34,671 bases of DNA from Candidatus Peribacteria bacterium (GCA_031261265.1 JAISKI010000016.1:1-34671), one strand, 5' to 3'; positions 8,606 through 18,190 are shown, counted from the first letter of the stretch. Notes: generated by a model not told the origin, from the sequence alone. Program-made: numbers and translations.

Positions 8606-9418
8606 CTACTTCACATATTTCTCCCTAAACTGTTCCACCACCGCTAACAAATCCTCCCCTTTCGGATCCTTAAGCAAATATAACTTAGCCTGCTCTACCA
8701 GATCTTTAGGCAATCCTCCATAAAAGGCTTCTGCTACCGCCCCCGACATCGCCGCAATCGTATCCGTATCTCCTCCTAACATCACCGCTTTTCTCACCGT
8801 CTCTTCAAAATCATTTCCCAATAAAAAACAACCCAACGCCGTAGGAACAGAATATTCACACGTACATCACAAATCATGGGTCTTCTCCAGCTGATCTTGA
8901 TCAAAAGCTAACGAATAAGAAAAAGTATCCTGCACATATGCTCTGATTTCTTCTTTAGTGGCACCCATCTTAGCTAAATACGTTGCAGTAGCTATTGCCT
9001 GAGCTCCTTTGATTCCATCGGGATGATCATGACTGGTTTTAGCACTTTTTTCACTCAAAGAAAGTACCTCAGATAAATCTGCTCCCGCCCAACCAATCGG
9101 AGCCACTCTCATCGCGGAACCATTTGCAAAACTCTTTCCTACAAAATCATCAGAAAAATCCTGATCTACCCATTTCATAAATCCTTTTCCATATCGTCTA
9201 CCTGGATATTTCAAGGTATATGCACGAAATTTTTCCCCCATATTTTGCTCTGGAGTCATCAAAGCATCTGCCAAAGCAATCGTCAATACGGAATCATCGG
9301 TAAACTTAGACTTCTCAGAAAAGAGAGGAAATCCCGCCTCAGCAGAAACCACTTCTGGATACTTTTTGGCTCCTTCATAAGCAGAACCAATTACATCTCC
9401 TACAATAGCTCATAACAT
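8606..9418 (-). CDS. ADP-ribosylglycohydrolase family protein
   Basis: This 270-residue enzyme family removes ADP-ribose from modified proteins (DraG, ARH) or hydrolyses related compounds. The N-terminal MLGAIVGDVIGSAYEG, the metal site TDDS (40-43), FANGSAMRVAPIG and the second metal site GGDTDTIAAMSGAVAEAFYG (D217, D219) are all in place. Two TGA-Gly codons (MLG at the start, and one at 8867) are needed to read it. Length is close to the family norm. It lies 38 nt after nadE in the same operon, behind the nadE operator, and shares the pyrimidine-rich leader before its ATG. Which bond it cleaves cannot be told, but the link to NAD synthesis fits ADP-ribose turnover. Confidence 0.88.
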
Positions 9419-9456
9419 GGTAATAAAGGATAAGGGATAAAAATCTGATTAACAGA

Positions 9457-11397
9457 CTATGCTAATTCTTGTAATCGTAATTTTGCCTGTGCATCGCTAG
9501 GCATTCTCCAATCTCCTCTAGGAGAAAGACTCACACTTCCTACCTTTGGACCGTCAGGGAGACAACTCCTTTTAAACTGCTGAGAAAAGAAACGAGAAAG
9601 AAATGTTTTCAATCGTTTTTTTATTTCCTCACGCTCATACATATCTTTGAACGTCACGGTAGCCAAATCCAAGATTTTCTTGGGACTAGCTCCATACCTC
9701 ATAAAGTGATACAAAAAGAAATCATGAAGGAGATAAGGACCAATCGTAGATTCAGTTTTTTGTTGAATTTTTCCCTGAGCGTCAGGAGGGAGTAATTCTG
9801 GACTCACAGGTGTATCTAAAATATCATGCAACGTCTGCTGTAAGTCAGCATTTTTCGTCTCTTTTTCCACATACTCCACCAGATAACGTACCAACGTCTT
9901 TGGGATAGAAGTATTCACTGCATACATACTCATATGATCACCATTGTAGGTACATCGCCCCAACGCTAATTCAGACAAATCTCCTGTACCAATAACCAAA
10001 CCTGATGCTTTATTTGCTACATCCATCAAAATCTGAGTTCTTTCCCTCGCCTGAGTGTTTTCATAAGTAATATCATGTACTTCAGCATCATGTCCAATGT
10101 CTTTAAAATGCTGAAGAGAAGCATCTGTAATAGAAATTTCTCTAAGGGTTGCTCCATACTCCTTCACAAGATCCAAAGCATTATTTTTAGTTCTTCCCGT
10201 GGTTCCAAATCCCGGCATCGTGATAGCGATACAATGTTCTGGACTGATTCAGAGTTTTTCATACGCTTTCATAATCACCAAGAAAGCTAAGGTAGAATCC
10301 AGTCCTCCAGAAATTCCAATAACCGTAGTTTTCGTACCGATATGCTGGAGTCTTTTTGCTAGTCCACTAGCCTGAATATTGAGAATTTCTTCACAAACTC
10401 CAGCTCTCTCTGCCTCATCACTAGGCACAAAAGGCATTTGAGGATAAGAACGTTGCAAATCAGTATTAGTATTTTCCAAATTAACAGGGATTTTTCTAAA
10501 AGGAGTCGTAAGCTTTTTTTGAGCTCCAGACATAAAACTGGTAGTCTTTCTCCTATCGTGCATCAATTTTTGAACATTGATATCAGAAACCAAAAGCTGA
10601 TTTTCCAAAGAGAATCTTTCCCCCTCTGCGAGTAAAGAACCATTTTCAGCGATCAAAGCAGATCCACCAAACACTAAATCGGTACTAGACTCCCCTACTC
10701 CAGAGGAAGCATATACATACCCAGAGATATTAGTCCCAGAACGCATATTGACCAGATTTTTTCTATACTCTTCTTTTCCTACGATCTCATTACTAGCAGA
10801 TAAATTGAAGGTGACCAGAGACCCCGCTAAGGAATGATCAATACTTGGAGCATTAGGCACCCAAGCATCTTCACAGATTTCTACCCCAAAAGCAAGTTTA
10901 GGATCTTTTGGATCAGAAAAGATCACATTCGTCCCAAAAGGAACCGTGTCATCGCCTAGCTGCACTTCCGTAGATAAAGCATCATTTGCAGATGCAAATC
11001 GTCTCTCTTCATAAAATTCTCCATATCCTGGCAAATGAGTTTTTGGCACCACTCCCAGTACTTTCCCATTTTGACTTACCACACCTACATTAAAAAGCTG
11101 ATTATCCAACTGAAGAGGCATTCCAATGATCGTAATGATCTCTCCCTTGGTCGCTTCGAGAAAAGTTTTGAGTCCCTCTTGTGATTTTTTAAGCAGAAGT
11201 TCCTGTTCAAAAAGATCTCCACAGGTATATCCTGTCAGAGAAAGTTCTGGAAACGTCAGAATTTGCACCCCTTGCTCCTGAGCTTTGAGAGTCTGAGTAA
11301 TCATTTCATTGACGTTAAATTCCACATCTGCTACTTTGAGTTGAGGGGTAGCTGTTCCCACTCTAAGGAATCCGTGCTCTTGCAGAGAAGTATTCAT
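9457..11397 (-). CDS. nadE: Glutamine-dependent NAD+ synthetase
   Basis: It amidates deamido-NAD to NAD with glutamine as nitrogen source and ATP. The 646-residue protein has an N-terminal nitrilase-type glutaminase domain with the triad E51 ([10 protein letters not shown]), K119 ([17 protein letters not shown]) and C175 (GVEICEDAW), then a C-terminal synthetase domain with the PP-loop SGGLDST (363-369) and [11 protein letters not shown]. One TGA (10249) lies in the loop after the PP-loop helix and reads as Gly. Length and domain order match full-length bacterial enzymes. It starts at ATG 11395-11397 after the leader TTTATCCTTTACTACC. It is the first gene of an operon with the ADP-ribosylglycohydrolase gene, controlled by the palindrome at 11439. 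Confidence 0.95.
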
Positions 11398-11438
11398 GGT
11401 AGTAAAGGATAAAGAGATAAAAATCTAATAAGTTTTGT

Positions 11439-11457
11439 AATTGTAGTATACACAATT
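11439..11457. promoter_or_regulatory. Operator candidate at nadE, identical to the site at 8427
   Basis: AATTGTAGTATACACAATT covers the -10 box of the nadE promoter, as at 8427. Perfect repetition of 19 nt at the same promoter position, in otherwise different upstream sequence, argues for a shared regulator. Confidence 0.65.
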
Positions 11458-11472
11458 TCTAAGGAATTTCAA
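11445..11472 (-). promoter_or_regulatory. Promoter of nadE
   Basis: On the minus strand TTGAAA, 16 nt, TATACT. Confidence 0.65.
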
Positions 11473-11477
11473 GAGAA

Positions 11478-11494
11478 AATGTTATTTTTACATT
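11478..11494. promoter_or_regulatory. Upstream AATGT-N7-ACATT palindrome at nadE
   Basis: AATGT TATTTTT ACATT lies just upstream of the nadE -35 box. The same arrangement (AAGAGAAAATGT ... ACATTAAGT) occurs upstream of the PP2C operon promoter at 27403. It may be a second regulator site or an UP element. The rest of the gap to 11712 has a possible weak plus-strand promoter (TTGAAA-16-TAAGAT near 11540) for the gene at 11713. Confidence 0.4.
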
Positions 11495-11712
11495 AAGTAG
11501 ATGCGAAGGGAGATATGTAGATGATTTATAGGAAAGCTTTTGAAATAATAGGGAATTTTCATAAGATATAGTATATTAAAACAGAAACGAAAGTCAATAC
11601 ATTATAAGATATAATCGGAATATATTTCTTCTTTCAGAATGCAAGGGGAAAAACAAGAAAAAAAGCTGCGAAAAGTATTTATTTTTTGGGGAGGAATCGT
11701 ATACATGGTAGC

Positions 11713-12957
11713 ATGAAACCGATTAGCTATCTTGATATGGTAAAAACATTGCTTCCGCTGGAAGAATTTTTGGAATTTGAGAAATACTATACCTCTCCTG
11801 TGAGAAAAAGTATTAAAATCCTGAGTGCAAAGAAAGAAGCTACCCGTCAACAGCTCAAACATGATGGATGGATCCTCACGCCACCAAAATTTTCTCGAAA
11901 AGGGAAAACGTATGATGATGTTCTCTTTGTCGATAAATCGGATAAACAAAGTCTTGGAAGCCATCCTTTGCATGCGGAGGGAGAATTTTATGTACAGGAA
12001 ATGTCTGCTGGATTATCGGCTCAGATATTGGATATCCAAGCGGAAGACCTGGTCTTGGATATGTGTGCGGCTCCGGGCGGGAAAAGTATTCAATTAGCGG
12101 ATAAACTGAATAATACTGGAACCTTGATCTCAAATGAACTTAATCCATCGAGAAGGAAAGCTTTGGAAGCGAATCTGGAAAGATGTGGGATTTGGAATGC
12201 TATCATCACGGGCTATGATGGGAGATTGTTGGGGAAGTTATGGTATGAACAGTGTGATAAGGTGTTAATCGATGCTCCCTGTAGTGGAGAAGGAATGCAA
12301 TATAAATCAGATTTTAAAGTATATCGTTGGAACGAAAAAGCTATCAGAAAGTTAGCACAAACGCAAAAGGAGTTGCTCCTGTCATGATTAGAGGCTTTAA
12401 AAATCTGAGGAGAATTGATCTATTCAACGTGTACCACGAATGTGATTGAAAACGAAGGGGTGGTGGCAAGTATTTTGGAGGAAGTAGGAGACGGGGTGGA
12501 ATTGATGAATGTGGAGATAGATGAAAAATCAAGAGGGAGGAGTGATATCGACGAAATAGCTGATAAAGTTGCACGTTTTCGACCTCATCTTCATCATACG
12601 GGAGGATTTTTTATCGCGAAATTCAGAAAAATTAGGGAAATTTCAGATACCACAATAGCTTGTAGGAATACTTTGATGAAGCATCCAAATAGTACAGAAG
12701 AATATCCAGATCCTTTTACCCTCGTGCAACCAGAAAAAATTGAGGAGCGATTGAGAAAACAGGGAATGAAGGGGATAAAGAGAGAGAAAAATATGCTCTT
12801 TCTGGAGACAAAACACACGGTCCGATTGGCTCCAAAATGATTTCAAGAGATCAAAAATGCTGTCTTTATCCAACGTGCAGGTTTACCAATTTTTAAAGTC
12901 TTAAAGGATGGAAATCGAAAGCCTCTCCCTAGATTGGAGAAAGTATTTGGAATATAG
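11713..12957 (+). CDS. RsmB/RsmF-type RNA (cytosine-5-)-methyltransferase (NOL1/NOP2/Sun family)
   Basis: It transfers a methyl group from SAM to C5 of a cytosine in RNA, most likely rRNA. The 414-residue protein shows all core motifs: DMCAAPGGKS (SAM loop), ISNELNPSRRKAL, DAPCSGEGM (motif IV, PC pair) and KIGGELIYSTCT (motif VI with the nucleophilic Cys). Three or more TGA codons read as Gly, including one in LKIGGE. The C terminus past 12838, again through a TGA, is a small PUA-like tail found in RsmF-type proteins. The start at ATG 11713 is chosen; GGGGAGGAA at 11688-11696 is a little far for it, and a TTG at 11686 is an alternative. Which RNA it acts on cannot be read. Confidence 0.88.
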
Positions 12958-12989
12958 AAAAAAGGTACCTTATTCAGGTACGCTTTTTG
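12958..12989. terminator. Bidirectional terminator
   Basis: AAAAAAGGTACC, 7-nt loop, GGTACGCTTTTT form a stem with a two-base bulge and T-runs on both strands. It follows the methyltransferase stop directly and covers the last codons of the convergent lipoprotein gene. Confidence 0.6.
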
Positions 12990-13344
12990 GATTTTTTTCT
13001 TGGAAGATGCCGAGAGCAAAATTGGTCGTCTCTGACCCCGAGAGGAGAGAAACCGAAATCGTTTCCCAAGTAGGATGCTGTGTTCTTAAACGGACAAAGA
13101 CTCTTGCTGAAACATCAGCATATTTGCCTCGAATATAACACCACCGTTCATCCTCTATAGGATAAACAACAACCTTCACCTCATCGATAACGATAGTGTC
13201 TGCCTTTATTTTACAAACCACTGTAGAGACACCATCTTCAATCACGGTAATTTTATTACTTCTGGTTTTTGGCTCTTCTTTCCCACAAGAAGAGAATTGG
13301 CACACCAGTAAGCCAATACTTAACAATACTACCAGCTTTTTCAT
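12970..13344 (-). CDS. Small lipoprotein
   Basis: A 124-residue protein begins with a lipoprotein signal: MKKLVVLLSIGLLVCQF then SSCGKEE, where the Cys near residue 20 would be lipidated. The mature part has no family I can name; it is strand-rich (KITVIEDGVSTVVCKI, VKVVVYPIEDERWCYI). It contains no TGA. The SSCG box and polar linker look like Bacteroidetes lipoproteins, which together with the lack of TGA hints at acquisition from a standard-code donor. It has its own promoter at 13372-13398 and an A-rich leader before ATG 13342-13344. Confidence 0.75.
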   Translation of the reverse strand: MKKLVVLLSIGLLVCQFSSCGKEEPKTRSNKITVIEDGVSTVVCKIKADTIVIDEVKVVVYPIEDERWCYIRGKYADVSARVFVRLRTQHPTWETISVSLLSGSETTNFALGIFQEKNPKSVPE

Positions 13345-13371
13345 TTTTTTTAAAATTTTATATTTACTTTA

Positions 13372-13398
13372 TTATACGGATATATATATCAAAGTCAA
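13372..13398 (-). promoter_or_regulatory. Promoter with GATATATATATC spacer (lipoprotein gene)
   Basis: On the minus strand TTGACT, then a spacer that contains GATATATATATC, then CCG TATAAT (about 16 nt). It is nearly identical to the promoter at 30600-30628. It overlaps the 3' end of the upstream membrane-protein gene. Confidence 0.75.
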
Positions 13399-13399
13399 G

Positions 13400-14710
13400 C
13401 TAAATTTTTTCTCTCTCCTCGCTATTGAGGAACTGCAATACATAATAGAGAATCATCAATTCTATCCCACAGTAGAAGAACACCAGGGAGCAGAGAAACT
13501 GCAAAGGCAAATGGATCTGAAAAAGCAGAACCACATTCACAATTGAAGCGAAACAGGTAGAAATCGTCCAATAGAGATAATCCTTGCGAGAAAAGAGGAA
13601 TCTGGATTTTAGACGATCAATATAAAATAATGCCACTTGGCAAATAAACGTCCACATTACCAGAAATGGCAAAACCCCTGCGATATTATTTGATCAGGTA
13701 ATAAACAATGCTGAATACAGAGCGAAATTTACTACTAAAGCAAGAGCGAATCTGGAAATATTGCTAACGTATTGGATTTTTTTGAGAACATAGACATTGA
13801 ATAAGAATACTACTAAACTCAATCGGTATCGCAAATGCAGTCCCACCTCTGGAGTAGAGGAAACCAGAAGATAGAGATAATTTGCAATAACGGCGATAAG
13901 CACGAGTAAATTTGGTAATTCTAATACATATTGAAATCGTCATGGAGAAGAGGAAATCCAGTCGTGAAGTTTAATTTTTCGTTTGGGAAAGTTATGTTTT
14001 TTGTTGATTCTTTCTCCCGCTAAAATACGGCGAACGGAAAGCAGAGAATGCTCTTTTTTGGGGACTTTTCGTCTTTTTACTCGCAAGGTAAGCAGGTAAT
14101 ATCCACTGAGCAGAAGGAGAGAAATAAAAAATCAGAGTGCTAATGAGGAGATAGCATTTACAATCAAAGTGACAATGACTACCCCACCAGCGAGGAAGAG
14201 TTCATAACTATATTTCTTTTCTACAGCATACAAGAGTCCTAAGATGAAGACAAGGAAAGCAAGAAAGCCAAGCCAAAAATAAGAGAAAAGAGAGAAAACT
14301 GACCGAAATGTGGCCACGCCCTCGGTGATCAAGGAATGCCCCAAAATCACGATCATCACCAAATAAGCTCAGAGTTCAAAGACTTTTTTCCCATCGGCAT
14401 AATCAAAGACATAGGAGCCAATCAGCAGGAAGAGATTGAGAAACAGGAGACACAAATATACGATTATTTCGTTGATTCCAATAAAAAAGAGCAAGCCTGA
14501 CAGTCCGACTAAGACAAGAATCCGTATCAGGAGTAAACTATATTTATACCATACTTCATCGATTTTTAGGGTGGGAGAAAGGCGTTGTACCCCTTGCACT
14601 CCCATAAATACTAAAAAAGCTAAAGGAAAAACTCCGAAATACCACATATCAATGGCATAGAAGAACAAGGAAAATACTACACACACAATACTGCAGAGCA
14701 AAAATACCAT
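13400..14710 (-). CDS. Polytopic membrane protein, unknown
   Basis: With four TGA-Gly codons (14369, 14132, 13940, near 13690) this is one 436-residue membrane protein. Roughly ten hydrophobic segments are visible, for example MVFLLCSIVCVVFSLFF, LLIRILVLVGLSGLLFFIG, VVIVTLIVNAISSLAL, LPNLLVLIAVIANYLYLL and VNVVLLFQIHLPLQFL. A basic cytosolic loop (LRVKRRKVPKKEHSL, KKHNFPKRKIKL) lies near residues 205-245, between the two hydrophobic halves. No catalytic motif is recognised. It starts 18 nt after the stop of the gene at 14729-15865 and is probably cotranscribed and functionally coupled with it. Confidence 0.75.
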
Positions 14711-14728
14711 TTCGTCCAGAGATGAAGG

Positions 14729-15865
14729 CTAAAAAGCAAAAGTTGATTTGATCAGAGTTATCCCGTAAAAATACACTGCGACCAACACGATGAAGGCAAT
14801 AATCTGCCTAGAAGTACGCTGAAATCCACATTGATTATATCCATAGAGCAACAAGCCCAAAAATCAGAATACTGGCAAATAATAAAGCAAATCTGATTCT
14901 TTTCCCATCATGGTAGAAATCACCCAGGTCCCCGAAAGGATTACAATAATTCGTAGCACGAGATATTCTAACAAAGATAAGGTATTAGGAAGCAAATGAG
15001 TGAGGGAAGAAAACTGATGACGGAAATCTTTTCAGAAAAAGACAGAAAAGATCATTCCTTGTTTCCCTGTGACGTATAAATTTTCGGTAAGAGTAAGTGG
15101 TTTTTTTAAGACATATTTTTCTTCTGATCTCATCAATTCTGCATACTGAGTGATTACATCAATATTTGTCACCACACTATTTCTATCAATGAGAAACTTT
15201 TTATCATCCAGAGCTAAAAATACTGCATCTTCTGCTTTGGCGATATGACTCTGAGCATCCAATAACAGTTGGACCATTTTATTGAAGTTTGTTCCTAATC
15301 TGATTTTTTTTAGCTCGTTGGAAAGATCTGTGAGAGTCCTGGTTTCATCAAATCCTAAGATAGTCCTTCCGATCAGGAGCATTTGATCAATACGGTCGAT
15401 ATTACTATTAATTACTTTGAGAGCATGCTCAATATCTTTGTTTTCATACTTTTTGAGCTCTTTTTGTTGGATCCCTGCTTGAACATCTTCTCGGTGTTTA
15501 TGCTCTACTTCATACTCCTTTGCAATACTTTCGATTTGCTGTTGGATCTCCTCTTCGGAAACAGAACCGTCGGTCACGACCACATTAGTTGGGACTAATC
15601 CTAGAGAGAACGCATAACGAATCGATTTTTCGACCGTGTCACTAAAGGTGACAATGGAAAAGTCTTTCTCTTTAAAAGAGACTGTCAGGTGAATCTTGCC
15701 AAATTCTGCTGGGGATTTATCATATTCCTCTAAGGAAACCGACACCACTCCTCGTGCTTCTAAAAATTCTCTAATTTCAGAAATATCTGATACCCCTCCG
15801 ATGAGAATATCGAGCTGATATTGTTTACCATCTTTCTCTTTGATCCCAATGAGGTGGAAATACAT
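14729..15865 (-). CDS. Membrane-anchored protein with large cytosolic N-terminal domain, unknown
   Basis: A 378-residue protein. Residues 1-275 are soluble: an alpha/beta start (FHLIGIKEKDGKQYQLDILIGG), then a long charged helical region (SEEEIQQQIESIAKEYEVEHKHRED, NIDRIDQMLLIGRTILGF) with coiled-coil character. After a TGA-Gly at 15032 the last 100 residues hold about three membrane helices (LLEYLVLRIIVILSGTWVI, LLYYLPVFGFLGLLLYG, IIAFIVLVAVYFYGITL) and end at TAG 14729-14731. No family is recognised. The arrangement of a cytosolic domain plus C-terminal anchor, followed by a polytopic partner, suggests a two-part membrane complex. Confidence 0.75.
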
Positions 15866-15945
15866 AATCCTAAAAGCAGGTAAAAAGTAAAAAGGAACCT
15901 TCCATTGTGAATCTTATAAGGAATTAGCTAGAAAAAGCAAACAAA

Positions 15946-15984
15946 AAAAGGAACAAAATCCTGAATGAGGACCCTGTTCCTTTT
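15946..15984 (-). terminator. Terminator after the DUF5684-like gene
   Basis: On the minus strand AAAAGGAACA, 19-nt loop, TGTTCCTTTT, then more T. The 10-bp stem is perfect. Confidence 0.7.
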
Positions 15985-15998
15985 GGGAAAATTTACTA

Positions 15999-16415
15999 CT
16001 ATTCTGGCTGATACTTTGCATCCCCGAAAGCGAGAATTGGATAGAATACAATAGGGATCAACCACAATCCAAATCCCCATCCAACATTTTTTCAAAATTT
16101 TTCTGCAATATTGAATTGAGCAATAATGGCAAGTATTCCCAATACAGGAGGGAATAAAATCCATCGTGTCCAATAAGGGTGTCCTGCAAGTTTGAAAAGC
16201 AAGTAGATATTATAAAAAGGAATAATCGCTCCCCATCCTGGAAGTTTTGCTTTCTCGAAGACAAACCAAAGAGCAACAATTTGCAAAATTCCAAGTGCCA
16301 CACCGATAATCATTCGCACCGTTCCAAATCCTGCAACTACCGCCAATGAGAGGAGATCTGCCTCACTAAAGCCAGAGATCGCAAGAGATCCTGTAAGTTC
16401 TACGATTCCATCCAT
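15999..16415 (-). CDS. Small membrane protein, DUF5684-like
   Basis: This 138-residue protein has about four membrane helices and the characteristic stretch LPGWGAIIPFYNIYLLFKLAGHPYW, which I associate with DUF5684, a family of uncharacterised membrane proteins sometimes placed near signal peptidases. A TGA-Gly at 16092 and the tail NVGWGFGLWLIPIVFYPILAF complete the pattern. It stops at TAG 15999-16001. It is transcribed alone from the promoter at 16460-16487 and shares the pyrimidine-rich leader before its ATG. Confidence 0.7.
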
Positions 16416-16459
16416 GATAATAGAGGTAAGAAGATAAAAAATAGATCTTTAACGCCTGC

Positions 16460-16487
16460 AGTATAGAAACTTCCAGAGAGATTGCAA
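16460..16487 (-). promoter_or_regulatory. Promoter of the DUF5684-like gene
   Basis: On the minus strand TTGCAA, 16 nt, TATACT: the same TTGCAA class as the radical SAM, PP2C and 29367 genes, here without the ATTGT palindrome. Confidence 0.6.
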
Positions 16488-16510
16488 GGGAAACTCAAGG
16501 AAAACTCACT

Positions 16511-16550
16511 ACTATAAAATCTTGTTGATTTTTAATACAAATTTTATAGT
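16511..16550 (+). promoter_or_regulatory. Promoter within an inverted repeat, before the structured leader RNA
   Basis: TTGTTG (16522-16527), 17 nt, TATAGT (16545-16550) point rightward. Perfect 10-bp inverted repeats ACTATAAAAT (16511-16520) and ATTTTATAGT (16541-16550) flank the -35 box and include the -10 box. The repeat may be an operator. Confidence 0.5.
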
Positions 16551-16569
16551 ATAAAATCACATTGAATAT

Positions 16570-16709
16570 TTCTCTTACCTTAAGCCTACATCTTGCCCTT
16601 TATGATTACCCCAGCAAGAAACCCGTCCGATGTAGACCCTCTGTGCAGGTCAAGCAATGCTTGAGACACCCCCTATTGGACATATGCCAAGAAAATTTTG
16701 GTAAGAGAA
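16570..16709 (+). ncRNA. Structured leader RNA, candidate riboswitch or small RNA
   Basis: The region is closed by a perfect 10-bp stem, TTCTCTTACC (16570-16579) with GGTAAGAGAA (16700-16709). Inside, CTACATC (16586) pairs with GATGTAG (16629) enclosing TTGC/GCAA, then GACC/GGTC, then a hairpin TCAAGC AAT GCTTGA. The interior is richer in GC than the flanks and has no open frame of note. The 3' side of the closing stem also forms the 5' arm of the terminator at 16703-16732, so the two structures exclude each other, as in transcription-attenuating riboswitches. I do not recognise a known aptamer class; a free small RNA with its own terminator is the main alternative. Confidence 0.55.
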
Positions 16710-16732
16710 GTGATTTTTATCTTCTCTTTTTA
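16703..16732 (+). terminator. Attenuator-type terminator before the 16738 gene
   Basis: AAGAGAAG (16703-16710), short loop, CTTCTCTT (16721-16728), then TTTATT. It ends about 6 nt before the ATG of the next gene and shares bases 16703-16709 with the closing stem of the leader RNA. Confidence 0.65.
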
Positions 16733-16737
16733 TTACT

Positions 16738-17202
16738 ATGAAAAATAGTATCAGAAATCTGAAGCTAGTCTTCTCTCAGTGGAAATCATGGGTAATTTTC
16801 ACAATTGCCACCGCTCTCTTTTTACGACTCAGCTTCGCATTCTTCAATTATCAGCTCTCTCTAGGGAATCTTTGAAAATTCATTACCTACAGTGAGATTA
16901 CTCTCAACATCCTCCTCTCTCTGCTTTTTGGAATCTTCCTCGCGGGACAAATCTACAAAATTGTGATGATGCAAGGGAAAAAAAGGGTTCACAAAAGGTG
17001 ATTTTTGGGAGGGGTCTTGGGAGCACTCTTTACAGGATGTCCAAGTTGTAGTATTGGGATCACTTCGTTTCTCGGACTGGGAAGTCTGCTTTCAGCTTTG
17101 CCTTGTCATGGGTTAGAAGTGAAGGTTTTGGCACTTTTACTCCTCTTGCGAAGTAATTGGAGTATGTACCAGAAATTATTAGTGTGCAATGTGAAGAAAT
17201 AG
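16738..17202 (+). CDS. Small membrane protein with GCPSC motif
   Basis: A 154-residue protein with two TGA-Gly codons. It has a basic N terminus, hydrophobic segments (WVIFTIATALFLRLSFAFF, LNILLSLLFGIFLAG, GGVLGALF, VLALLLLL) and a conserved-looking Cys set: TGCPSCSIGITSFLGLGSLLSALPCHGLEVK. Membrane proteins with GCxxCS in a helix hairpin occur in other bacteria and archaea, but I cannot assign a function; metal binding or redox by the three Cys is plausible. Expression is probably governed by the leader RNA, since the terminator lies directly before the ATG. It is monocistronic and followed by a terminator at 17315. Confidence 0.7.
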
Positions 17203-17217
17203 AAAAGAAACATACGC

Positions 17218-17292
17218 AACATACCCTCAATACATCATCAATTGATGGTGTTATGCTAATGAAGCCAAAGACGGAGTCGGGTAATATTTTTT
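17218..17292 (+). other. Intergenic region with local secondary structure
   Basis: TACCC near 17222 could pair with GGGTA near 17280, and CATCATCAATTGATGGTG inside forms a hairpin; a T-run follows at 17287. It could be the 3' end of the 16738 message or a small RNA. I see no gene in it. Confidence 0.25.
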
Positions 17293-17314
17293 GAATCTCC
17301 TATATCCTTAAGCA

Positions 17315-17341
17315 AAAATCGGCAGGTTAACCACCGATTTT
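17315..17341. terminator. Bidirectional terminator
   Basis: AAAATCGG, 11-nt loop, CCGATTTT, with T-rich sequence on both sides. It separates the convergent 16738 gene and the beta-barrel-like gene. Confidence 0.65.
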
Positions 17342-17383
17342 GTTTCTCCATTCGGAAACCGAAAGAGAAGAATGAAAAATAAG

Positions 17384-18049
17384 TTAGAATTTATACCCAA
17401 GAGCTACCATTGGGAGAGACTTTCCCTCGCGGAAAAGCCAGTCTCCTTGGAGATAAAAATTTTTTGGTAATTGTTGGGTAATCCCAACAGCACCATAAAA
17501 TTTTTTGTCCAAAGTATTGTCATACCATCCCGAAAGGCTGATCTCTGTCCCTTCGAAGACCTCCTTCGTTGCTTGCAGGCGAACGATGATTTCATCCGAT
17601 TTTAACTTGTCATAATAACAATACATCGGAGAAAGATTCACATTCACAACTGGATTAGACCAGAACAAGATAAGATAGGGACACCAGAAAGACATCTGGT
17701 TGTCGTTATCAAAGAAGCCGTATTCCATAGCTCCATACAACGATAGATTCTTTGCGATTTCCCCTGACCAGTAAAGGTCAAAGAAAGCAAGTCTTCCTAG
17801 ACCTTCCTGTTGGAAGTCCGTCATTCTGTATCCACCAATCCCAAGACCAGAAGAATGGTGTACATCCGCCATATAGTAGGCGGACCATGCATCAGAAGTC
17901 TTGAGCCCGAATAAGGGAGCATATCCCGAACCCGTCCTGACATCTCCTGAGAGAGTCAAACTATTTTCGATCGAAGTTTTTTCTTGAGCTACTCCGTTTA
18001 AACTCAAAGTGATAGCGGCAACCGCTAAAAACAACACTTTTTTCATCAT
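17384..18049 (-). CDS. Secreted beta-barrel-like protein
   Basis: A 221-residue protein starts with a signal peptide (MMKKVLFLAVAAITLSLNGVAQ, cleavage likely after VAQ or nearby). The mature part alternates polar and aromatic residues in short strands (SLTLSGDVRTGSGYAPLFG, LSLYGAMEYGFFD, TEISLSGWYDN, FYGAVGITQQLP, FYLQGDWLFR) and ends in VALGYKF; a terminal Phe is the classic signal of outer-membrane barrels. It has no TGA and the signal resembles Bacteroidetes proteins. An outer-membrane barrel is unexpected in a CPR bacterium, so it may be transferred, sit in a different envelope layer, or not be a barrel. It has its own TTGACT promoter at 18095. Confidence 0.65.
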   Translation of the reverse strand: MMKKVLFLAVAAITLSLNGVAQEKTSIENSLTLSGDVRTGSGYAPLFGLKTSDAWSAYYMADVHHSSGLGIGGYRMTDFQQEGLGRLAFFDLYWSGEIAKNLSLYGAMEYGFFDNDNQMSFWCPYLILFWSNPVVNVNLSPMYCYYDKLKSDEIIVRLQATKEVFEGTEISLSGWYDNTLDKKFYGAVGITQQLPKNFYLQGDWLFREGKSLPMVALGYKF

Positions 18050-18094
18050 TTTTTTATTTTATAAGTTTTACTATTGTCTTTTATTTATAAGTGT

Positions 18095-18122
18095 AGTATA
18101 ATAAAAAAAAATAGAAAGTCAA
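18095..18122 (-). promoter_or_regulatory. Promoter of the beta-barrel-like gene
   Basis: On the minus strand TTGACT, 16 nt (T-rich), TATACT. Confidence 0.65.
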
Positions 18123-18190
18123 GAGGAAATTAATAATATATTGACATAATAGGACAGAAAATAAAAAACACCTATGGAGAAGCGAAATAC

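Noticed and set aside
11602..11973. Minus-strand open frame opposite the start of the RsmB-type gene
   Set aside because: Its peptide has no motif and the plus-strand gene is certain.
17218..17292. A known riboswitch (c-di-GMP or fluoride class) after the 16738 gene
   Set aside because: Some pairings exist, but the conserved bases of these classes could not be matched and it lies downstream, not upstream, of a plus-strand gene.
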